In this document: piece by piece, positions 1 to 4,852 of the stretch
Layout of the letters: each line of letters begins with the position of its first letter
Position numbering within the stretch: position 1 is the stretch's first letter
DNA from: Candidatus Roizmanbacteria bacterium RIFCSPHIGHO2_02_FULL_43_11
GTDB taxonomy: Bacteria > Patescibacteriota > Microgenomatia > UBA1406 > HO2-37-13b
Assembly: GCA_001789515.1 (NCBI GenBank)
Contig: MFZT01000030.1
Span: 1-10,633 of the forward strand
Direction of reading: 5' to 3'
DNA length: 10,633 nt
Notes under the pieces: model-generated
Seen by the model: the letters and a program-made list of their open reading frames with translations, nothing else
What the model was told of the DNA's origin: nothing
Databases searched by the model: none
Program-made: the position numbers and the translations under genes

Positions 1-256
1 ATTGTGAGGCTCCATTGGTGAGAGCAAATGGAATGGCCAGAAAGTAATACCACCAAGCGCCGTGAAAAACCCCCTGCGCTCCAGTTGTGGGCCCCAGGAG
101 AGTGATGTTTTTATCAACAACTATATCTTTTGCAACAAGAAAATCACGACCTTGGTCATAAGTATAGGGCACTGTTTCACGCATGATTGACGGAATTCGA
201 AGGGCAAGAAAAAGAATGACTATAATTATAGTTGCAACAAGCCAAGGCTTCTTCAT
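1..256 (-). CDS. GT39/ArnT-like membrane glycosyltransferase, N-terminal fragment
   Basis: The frame opens at ATG 256 and stays open for 85 codons to the left edge, so the C-terminal part lies outside. It begins MKKPW, followed by one hydrophobic segment (about residues 6-23). Next comes an extracytoplasmic stretch with YTYDQGRDF (31-39), GPTTGAQGVFHG (55-66) and the aromatic run WWYYF (68-72), leading into a second membrane segment. An acidic residue just after the first membrane helix (D34 here), followed by a Gly/Pro-rich loop, is typical of GT-C glycosyltransferases of the PMT/ArnT (GT39, GT83) type, which move a sugar from a polyprenyl-phosphate donor on the outer membrane face. Substrate cannot be told. 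The gene is divergent from 296-715 across 39 bases. There is no Shine-Dalgarno motif, but a TAATAT hexamer lies 8 bases before the ATG. The family call is fairly sure; the exact GT number is not. Confidence 0.82.
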   Translation of the reverse strand, partial: MKKPWLVATIIIVILFLALRIPSIMRETVPYTYDQGRDFLVAKDIVVDKNITLLGPTTGAQGVFHGAWWYYFLAIPFALTNGASQ

Positions 257-259
257 CTG

Positions 260-288
260 TTGTCATATTAGCCTATTTTTGATAGAAT
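260..288 (+). promoter_or_regulatory. Sigma70-type promoter with extended -10, leaderless
   Basis: TTGTCA (260-265, 5/6 to consensus) is followed by a 17-base spacer that ends in TGA, the extended -10 signature. TAGAAT (283-288, 5/6) comes next. Seven bases (289-295) then lead to the ATG at 296, which places the expected transcription start at or beside the A of the start codon. This is the best-formed promoter seen in the window. Confidence 0.7.
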
Positions 289-293
289 TGCCA
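265..293 (-). promoter_or_regulatory. Putative promoter of the GT39-like gene
   Basis: Read on the minus strand, TAATAT (270 to 265) is a 4/6 match to the -10 consensus. It is preceded 17 bases away by a weak TGGCAA at 293 to 288. Only 8 bases separate the hexamer from the ATG at 256, leaving a leader of one or two bases at most. The putative -35 overlaps the -10 of the divergent gene at 296. Confidence 0.4.
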
Positions 294-295
294 GC

Positions 296-715
296 ATGTC
301 ATTAACATCTGCTGAGTGTGGTGTCTCGGTTGGAGACGAGGTTCCAAAATCTCGGGACGACCGCTTTGAGTGCCCTGCTGTTAGGGCAAGCATACTTTTA
401 GGCCTTGCAGGTCTTCATGAGCTTGGGACTCCTGACGATGAGCGAACAAAGGCCGTTTATGAGATTGATGGGCCTATATGTTTACATCTTAGAGAGCAAT
501 CAGAAAACCCTGATTCTTATTTAAATTTTGCATGTCCAGAGATCCGAAGAAGGGCAATTGCAGAGATTTGTGAGATGGCATCAGCCGGATACTCAGCTTC
601 GGATTTACGAGAGGCACTGAGACTTGTCCATCCATTATTCAGACGGCAGGCCGAGTTTGATGTTTGGGATATTCTTCACCCGCCAGCTCCTGCCGCTCCC
701 ACTATGCTAACCTAG
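296..715 (+). CDS. Hypothetical small soluble protein, family not recognised
   Basis: This encodes 139 residues with no signal peptide and no membrane segment, the only clearly cytoplasmic protein here apart from the two GT2 enzymes. The N-terminus (1-25) is polar and probably flexible. Residues about 27-43 and 83-117 look strongly alpha-helical, with many Glu/Arg/Leu (for example RRRAIAEICEMA and SASDLREALRLVHPLF). The tail is Pro/Ala-rich (HPPAPAAP). Cysteines are scattered without a metal-binding spacing. I do not recognise a family and assign no function. G+C is about 48% by count, against 32-38% in the two neighbouring 60-base stretches counted, which may mean recent acquisition or simply a different amino-acid make-up. 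Support for its being real is a near-consensus promoter ending 7 bases before the ATG and an exact fit between divergent and downstream neighbours. It ends in TAG 43 bases before the next gene. Confidence 0.72.
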   Translation: MSLTSAECGVSVGDEVPKSRDDRFECPAVRASILLGLAGLHELGTPDDERTKAVYEIDGPICLHLREQSENPDSYLNFACPEIRRRAIAEICEMASAGYSASDLREALRLVHPLFRRQAEFDVWDILHPPAPAAPTMLT

Positions 716-745
716 GCCTAGAAATAACTTCTAACACGAGTAGAG

Positions 746-751
746 TAAAAT
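746..751 (+). promoter_or_regulatory. Putative -10 element, leaderless, for the MptB-like gene
   Basis: TAAAAT (5/6 to TATAAT) ends exactly 7 bases before the ATG at 759, the same spacing seen for the genes at 296 and 2632(-). No convincing -35 is seen 16-18 bases upstream, and no TG extension is present. No Shine-Dalgarno motif lies in 740-758, so a leaderless transcript is the simplest reading. Read-through from 296-715 is also possible. Confidence 0.45.
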
Positions 752-758
752 TATAAGT

Positions 759-1877
759 ATGGCAAAATTCTTTCAGAGATTCGCTGTGATTTTGTATGCA
801 ATCCTCATCGCTCTTCTTGCTCTCTATTCTTTTTCCCTCACTGATCCCAATATTACCTTTGTAAATCATGCTCTTTGGACCAATTTTCGAAATGTCATGG
901 TCGATTTCGGATATTATGATCGACCGCACTCTTGGCTAGCTTTCATTGCTCTCATTATTGCACTTTTTAGTTTCCACATGTATTTCGTTAAACACGCAAA
1001 AAAATATGCGCCCCTGCATATTGCGCTCGTTGCTGGACTGATACTTATCTTTGCCTATCCATTTCTTTCCCGCGATCTTTTTAACTACATGTTTGACGCA
1101 CGCATTTTGACTACCTACGGAGCAAATCCATATACGCATAGAGCAGCAGACTTTCCGGCTGATTCATGGCTGCGGTTTATGCACTGGACACACCGACCAT
1201 ATCCGTATGGGCCAATATTTTTACCACTCACACTCATCCCCTCACTCCTAAGTTTTGGAAAATTCGCAATGGGGTTCATACTTTTTAAGCTTTTATTTGT
1301 CGTTGCATATGTTTTCACCGTTTTGACATTACAAAAAAGAGATCGGACTTGGGCGATTTTTTTTGCGACTCACCCGCTTGTGTTGATTGAAGGACTTGTG
1401 AATGGTCATAACGATCTCATTTCAGTCTGGTTTGGATTGATGGGACTCCTTGCACTTAAAAACCGGCTCGCAGCAACTGCTTTATTTGGGCTATCGGCTG
1501 GGATTAAATATTTTACCTCAGCATTGTTTGCACTTTTGATCCCGCTTAAAAGAAACGTCGGAAGATATATCGCATTTGCCGGAGTTACCGCACCTGTTTT
1601 ATATATATCACTTACCGGCGAACCACAATCTTGGTATTATCTTAATTTTCTTATATTCATACCCTATTTTTTCGGTGGCCTTTCATCAACATATATCTTC
1701 TCCTTTGGTCTTCTTATGTCATATTATCCTTTTATCGCCCTTGGGGACTGGGGAAGACCTGGAAATACTGAGCTCAAGCACATGATTATAATCATATTTG
1801 CCCTACTGCAGATTGCGCATTATTTTTTCATGAAAAAATTCAGCAGAAGATGGAGTTTTATGCGAAAAGGAGCATAA
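759..1877 (+). CDS. GT-C membrane glycosyltransferase, MptA/B-GT87-like
   Basis: This 372-residue polytopic protein has hydrophobic segments at about 8-26, 58-77, 86-103, 152-190, 196-210, 218-234, 238-262, 269-286, 293-327 and 341-358. Landmarks match the polyprenol-phosphomannose-dependent mannosyltransferases (MptA/MptB) and GT87 relatives. These are SRDLFNY (104-110, D106 the likely catalytic acid on the first outer loop), GANPY (121-125), YPYGP (148-152) and NGHNDL (215-220). By family knowledge it would transfer a sugar from a polyprenyl-phosphate donor to a lipid-linked or protein-linked glycan on the outer face; mannose is only the family default. The start at 759 is taken because the first helix begins right after it and a -10 sits 7 bases upstream. 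The last 58 bases overlap the 3' end of the convergent GT2 gene, and the basic tail (KKFSRRWSFMRK) is written in that overlap. Superfamily confident, subfamily moderate. Confidence 0.85.
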   Translation: MAKFFQRFAVILYAILIALLALYSFSLTDPNITFVNHALWTNFRNVMVDFGYYDRPHSWLAFIALIIALFSFHMYFVKHAKKYAPLHIALVAGLILIFAYPFLSRDLFNYMFDARILTTYGANPYTHRAADFPADSWLRFMHWTHRPYPYGPIFLPLTLIPSLLSFGKFAMGFILFKLLFVVAYVFTVLTLQKRDRTWAIFFATHPLVLIEGLVNGHNDLISVWFGLMGLLALKNRLAATALFGLSAGIKYFTSALFALLIPLKRNVGRYIAFAGVTAPVLYISLTGEPQSWYYLNFLIFIPYFFGGLSSTYIFSFGLLMSYYPFIALGDWGRPGNTELKHMIIIIFALLQIAHYFFMKKFSRRWSFMRKGA

Positions 1878-2632
1878 CGTAAACCAAAGATAAGATGATT
1901 GCGTTTCAGAAATTTTTCATGAAGCCTCGATCCTGCTCCTCCTGTAGATTGAGCGTTTTTGTGCCAGATCACGATGGATGGATCATAGAGTAACTTTCCT
2001 GCGCGCTTTTTTATACGGGCACACCAGTCAGTGTCTTCATAGTACATAAAATATGACTCATCTATCATCCCAAATTTTTTCACTACATTTTCATGAAAGA
2101 CCATAAGGCATCCTGTCACAAAATCCGTTTCCTCGACCCGATTATATTGCCCCTGATCTACTTCGTCCACTCCTCGATGTAGACTCCAGGCATTTTTCCA
2201 GTCCATAACTCCGCCTGCATACCAAAGTACATTTCCTAGGTCAGCCTTGTCATATCGACCCTTATGAAACTCGTAGTCTTTTGCATAATAAATCTTTCCT
2301 CCAATAAGAGCTCGTGGGTGCTTTTCCAGTGCACTCTGGCAGGATTCAATGAAGTCCTCCGCCACAACAGTATCATTGTTCATAAAAACAAACTGCCGGT
2401 ATCCATCGTGCATTGCTTCTTTAAGACCAAGATTAAGCCCATACGCATATCCTTTATTTGGGCCTGTCATGACAGAGCAAAATGCAGGCCATGTATAGGA
2501 GGCCGGTTTTGTAGACAGATCTGCAACAAAAATATGAAATTTCCCAGATGTTTGCTTTTTAAAAGAGTTGAAAAAATCAGATAAATCAGCGTAGTTATTG
2601 TATACTACTGTTATTACTGCAATTGTATGCAT
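1820..2632 (-). CDS. GT2 glycosyltransferase, rhamnosyltransferase-like (WbbL type)
   Basis: This 270-residue GT-A enzyme has the expected order. The first strand is TIAVITVVYNNY (3-14), then NKGYAYGLNLG (59-69) for nucleotide-sugar binding and MNNDT (84-88) in the DxD metal-site position. TGCLM (173-177) follows, then YYEDTDWCAR (197-206) with the usual ED acidic pair, and IWHK (222-225). These are features of cytoplasmic-face family 2 enzymes related to dTDP-rhamnose:lipid-linked acceptor transferases; the sugar is not proved. I chose ATG 2632 because the fold's first strand starts two residues later and a perfect extended -10 ends 7 bases upstream. An in-frame ATG at 2665 would add 11 residues and has a GGAG motif 10 bases upstream, so it remains possible; a third ATG lies at 2641. 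The gene overlaps its neighbours at both ends: 6 bases at the start, 58 at the end. Confidence 0.9.
   Translation of the reverse strand: MHTIAVITVVYNNYADLSDFFNSFKKQTSGKFHIFVADLSTKPASYTWPAFCSVMTGPNKGYAYGLNLGLKEAMHDGYRQFVFMNNDTVVAEDFIESCQSALEKHPRALIGGKIYYAKDYEFHKGRYDKADLGNVLWYAGGVMDWKNAWSLHRGVDEVDQGQYNRVEETDFVTGCLMVFHENVVKKFGMIDESYFMYYEDTDWCARIKKRAGKLLYDPSIVIWHKNAQSTGGAGSRLHEKFLKRNHLIFGLRYAPFRIKLHLLLNFFMKK
1822..1839. repeat. Perfect 18-bp palindrome in a convergent gene overlap
   Basis: The sequence ATTTTTTCATGAAAAAAT equals its own reverse complement. It lies inside the 58-base tail-to-tail overlap of the genes at 759-1877 (+) and 1820-2632 (-). Read as codons, both strands give Phe-Phe-Met-Lys-Lys: residues 356-360 of the plus-strand protein and the last five residues of the minus-strand protein. 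It has A/T runs on both sides but no loop and only one G:C step per arm, so it would make a poor hairpin. A bidirectional terminator is conceivable but not supported. Confidence 0.85.
2601..2606 (+). promoter_or_regulatory. Putative -10 element for the gene at 2627
   Basis: TATACT (5/6 to consensus) lies 20 bases before the ATG at 2627, implying a leader of about 14 bases. It sits inside the coding region of the opposite-strand GT2 gene. No clear -35 is visible and the leader has no Shine-Dalgarno motif. The 9-mer TGTATACTA (2599-2607) recurs exactly at 4823-4831, 22 bases before the ATG at 4853. Confidence 0.35.
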
Positions 2633-2637
2633 ACAAT
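2622..2637. repeat. Perfect 16-bp palindrome holding two antiparallel start codons
   Basis: ATTGTATGCATACAAT is its own reverse complement. Its central ATGCAT contains the start codon of the plus-strand gene (2627-2629) and, on the other strand, the start codon of the GT2 gene (2632-2630). Because of the symmetry both proteins begin Met-His-Thr-Ile. It may double as a binding site for a dimeric regulator (inference). Confidence 0.9.
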
Positions 2638-4315
2638 CCATTATATCAAGGCGCGATTTGAACATCTAAAAAAGTCTCCATCACTTCTGTTTTTACTGGG
2701 CATCCCCATTATTACCTTGATAGTTATGGTCATAAATACTGGATATGTAAGTTATCCTGATGAATTCGTTAACCTTCTTGGAGGTAAGTATATCCTTGCA
2801 GGAAAATTGCCATATAGGGATTTCTTTGACCATCACTTGCCCCTTGCATGGTATCTGAGCGCCCCGATGCTGCTGATTTCATCTCAGTCATTTGTTATAT
2901 TTCGACTATTGTGGGCTGTTGCCGCTTTTTCGATTTTGTTTGGCGTTGGTCTCTATATACGGCAGGAACATAGGGAAATTGGGCATCTCTACTGGATCTT
3001 CCTTCTTTTATACCCATTTTTTGCTCTCTATTACTGGTTGCACTTGTATCTTGCCGATAGTCTCGCATTGATCTTTTTTTCATCAGCATTTTGGCTTTTG
3101 CTGAGCCAGACATATGCACCTCGCAAAAATTTTCGCACTGTAGTTTTCGCAGGTGTTATGGTATGGGCCCTTGTATTCTCCTCGTTAACATACCTCTACC
3201 TCGCTTTAGGCTTATATGCTTGGCTTGGATATCTTACATGGAAAGAATGGGGCATAAAGAAAGTCATGTATCTTGCAGGGCTTTGTTTATCTCCCTACAT
3301 CTTGTACGGAATGTATCTGTTTGTAAGTGGCACGTTTCAAGACTTTTGGACTGCTAACTTCACCTACAACTCGGAGTTATATTTAAGTCTTCCGAATTAC
3401 ACGCGAGGAACTCACTTTAATCCATTTAAATTTGTCTTAACACTCATCTTTAACTTTCACCAAACTTACTGGAAACAAGTTGTGGCAATTAAAGAATTTG
3501 ACATATACTTTCCTGTTGCCACGATGCTCGCTTGGAGCACTTTTGCCTTTCTTGCCTTGCTCTTTTTTGAGAATAAAATACTTGCACTCCTATTTTTCTT
3601 TATCCTATCTGTCTCTGCTCCGCGCAGCGACGTTTCTGATATTGATGAGACCAACTATCAAATCGCTGTTTATCTTGGACTTGGTTTGATTTCCGCACTT
3701 GTCAGCTTGTGGAGAGTAAAACAACTAAAATTTCAGGACGAATTATATGAAATATTCAGAAAACTTGCGACATTTTTTGTAGCTCTGTACCTGATCTTTG
3801 CCAGTATTTTCCTCATAAAAAATACTTATGACAAAACTTTCCAGCGCTATACACAGTTTTTGCCAAGCATTGGGGAGATAAAAGACTTTGCCAACTTTAC
3901 GCAGGACATTTTTCCAGGTGAGCAGCGCATCTACTGGGACGGCCCATACGAACCAACGGATTTATTTTACATTTCTGTTGATCAATTGCCTGGCAAGTAT
4001 ATCAGCCTTTTACCTCAATTTCGGGAAAACACCTACTTTGCATCAACCTTTATTGACCAGTTTGAGAAGAGCAAGCCTGCCATGATCATATATCTCCATC
4101 GTGCATCAATATTTAATACACCCGCAGATGAATTCGGAGCCTTTTTCCTTACGTGGATGAAGGGAAAATACGTGACTATTGACAGTCTTCAGAAATATAA
4201 GATCCTGAAATCTCCCACAAACTTTGGCGTTGGCGGAGATTTGTACTTTCGTGCTGATCTTGAAAGTCGAGTTATTCAAACACTGCTTGAGAAAGGCTAT
4301 ATTATTGAACGTTGA
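2627..4315 (+). CDS. PMT/ArnT-like GT-C membrane glycosyltransferase
   Basis: This 562-residue protein begins MHTIHYIKAR, then has a first membrane helix (about 18-37). The outer loop carries YPDEF (43-47, the Asp-Glu pair expected of GT-C enzymes), GGKYILAGKLPYRDFF (52-67) and DHHLPLAWYL (68-77). Further hydrophobic segments lie at about 86-110, 120-158, 171-203, 212-234, 264-276, 296-330, 344-361 and 379-397. A soluble domain (about 400-562), probably outside the cell, completes it. By family knowledge it transfers a sugar from a lipid-phosphate donor at the outer face; GT39 and GT83 are the nearest groups I recognise. No in-frame alternative start lies between 2627 and the first helix. Upstream the frame has no ATG, GTG or TTG before a stop at 2582, so ATG 2627 is well supported. 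It ends in TGA, overlapping the convergent small gene by 14 bases. Confidence 0.86.
   Translation: MHTIHYIKARFEHLKKSPSLLFLLGIPIITLIVMVINTGYVSYPDEFVNLLGGKYILAGKLPYRDFFDHHLPLAWYLSAPMLLISSQSFVIFRLLWAVAAFSILFGVGLYIRQEHREIGHLYWIFLLLYPFFALYYWLHLYLADSLALIFFSSAFWLLLSQTYAPRKNFRTVVFAGVMVWALVFSSLTYLYLALGLYAWLGYLTWKEWGIKKVMYLAGLCLSPYILYGMYLFVSGTFQDFWTANFTYNSELYLSLPNYTRGTHFNPFKFVLTLIFNFHQTYWKQVVAIKEFDIYFPVATMLAWSTFAFLALLFFENKILALLFFFILSVSAPRSDVSDIDETNYQIAVYLGLGLISALVSLWRVKQLKFQDELYEIFRKLATFFVALYLIFASIFLIKNTYDKTFQRYTQFLPSIGEIKDFANFTQDIFPGEQRIYWDGPYEPTDLFYISVDQLPGKYISLLPQFRENTYFASTFIDQFEKSKPAMIIYLHRASIFNTPADEFGAFFLTWMKGKYVTIDSLQKYKILKSPTNFGVGGDLYFRADLESRVIQTLLEKGYIIER
2640..2648 (-). promoter_or_regulatory. 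Consensus extended -10 of the GT2 gene, leaderless
   Basis: Read on the minus strand, TGATATAAT (2648 to 2640) is a perfect TATAAT with the TGn extension. Seven bases (2639-2633) separate it from the ATG at 2632, so transcription would begin at or beside the start codon. The -35 position with a 17-base spacer (2668 to 2663) reads TAGATG, a weak match, which is usual for extended -10 promoters. It lies within codons 5-8 of the opposite gene. Confidence 0.6.
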
Positions 4316-4811
4316 TTCGTGCCACGGTAACAGCATTTTTGTATGACACAAGCATTTTTTCATGCTCTCCTGGGTATTTATACCAACCGTTCACTGTTAA
4401 AAGTTCCGGAATTGTTTGCATGTAGACAAGGTAATATGCGTCCCCGGATCTGACAAGCATATTCACATCGTTTTTAAAAAAAATCTCCCCTTTTCTAGGA
4501 ACCTTCACTACATCTCCAAATTGGGACTTCTTTGTAAGAAGCTCCATGCTTTTAATTTTTGAGGACTGAAATCGTAATGTGAGCTTTGCGTTTTGATCAA
4601 TGATAGGTAGAATGGGATTTTTTTTGCTCAGACCATCACTCTGAAATGTAAAATTACCGGGAGATACCAACTCACGAAACTTCCAAAATTCAGACACATG
4701 TACCTTTTTCTCATATGTTATGCGCTCAATGTATTTTCTTACTTGTGCACGCGGATACCGAAGAAGAAATATTCCTATAAGAGCAAAAAGAAGAAGGTAA
4801 TAAGGTCTCAT
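4302..4811 (-). CDS. Small single-pass exported protein, function unknown
   Basis: This encodes 169 residues: MRPYY, one hydrophobic helix (about 4-17), then a basic stretch and a polar remainder rich in Lys and beta-prone residues. The layout suggests a membrane-anchored domain of about 145 residues, perhaps outside the cell, although the positive charges after the helix (R18, R21, R25) leave orientation unsure. No lipobox cysteine, cleavage site or known motif is visible. It has no recognised family. It is convergent with the GT-C gene at 2627-4315 (14-base overlap) and divergent from the PTPS-related gene at 4853 across 41 bases. ATG 4811 fits because the helix begins right after it. There is no Shine-Dalgarno motif in the 15 bases upstream. 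Its place among membrane glycosyltransferases suggests, but does not show, an accessory role in surface glycan assembly. Confidence 0.72.
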   Translation of the reverse strand: MRPYYLLLFALIGIFLLRYPRAQVRKYIERITYEKKVHVSEFWKFRELVSPGNFTFQSDGLSKKNPILPIIDQNAKLTLRFQSSKIKSMELLTKKSQFGDVVKVPRKGEIFFKNDVNMLVRSGDAYYLVYMQTIPELLTVNGWYKYPGEHEKMLVSYKNAVTVARINVQ

Positions 4812-4824
4812 AGTTTTATTGCTG

Positions 4825-4830
4825 TATACT
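4825..4830 (+). promoter_or_regulatory. Putative -10 element of the PTPS-related gene
   Basis: TATACT (5/6) lies 22 bases before the ATG at 4853, giving a leader of about 16 bases that contains a ribosome binding site. It overlaps the divergent -10 (4828-4833) by three bases. No clear -35 is seen. Confidence 0.4.
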
Positions 4831-4833
4831 ATA
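4828..4833 (-). promoter_or_regulatory. Putative -10 element of the small exported-protein gene
   Basis: Read on the minus strand, TATAGT (4833 to 4828, 5/6) stands 16 bases before the ATG at 4811, giving a leader of about 10 bases without a Shine-Dalgarno motif. It overlaps the plus-strand TATACT, so the two promoters could not be melted by two polymerases at once. Confidence 0.35.
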
Positions 4834-4843
4834 TCACATTTAA

Positions 4844-4848
4844 GAGGT
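4844..4848 (+). promoter_or_regulatory. Shine-Dalgarno site for the gene at 4853
   Basis: GAGGT, complementary to the 16S anti-SD, ends 4 bases before ATG 4853. It is the only convincing ribosome binding site in front of a first gene here, in contrast with the apparently leaderless genes. Confidence 0.55.
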
Positions 4849-4852
4849 CCTT

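Noticed and set aside
712..721. Palindrome CTAGGCCTAG over the stop codon of the 296-715 gene as a terminator
   Set aside because: Only 10 bases, without a loop and without a following T-run; compatible with chance.
1915..2098. Further copies of a TTTCATGAA-type motif (near 1915-1923 and 2089-2098) as a repeat family with the 1822-1839 palindrome
   Set aside because: The copies are short, AT-rich and inside coding sequence; Met-Lys and His-Glu codons next to Phe/Lys produce them readily.
2632..2665. Longer start (ATG 2665) for the GT2 gene, adding 11 residues
   Set aside because: It has a GGAG motif 10 bases upstream, so it is not impossible. The GT2 fold begins right after Met at 2632, the consensus -10 lies between the two starts, and the extra residues (MFKSRLDIMDC) look like antisense of the neighbour.
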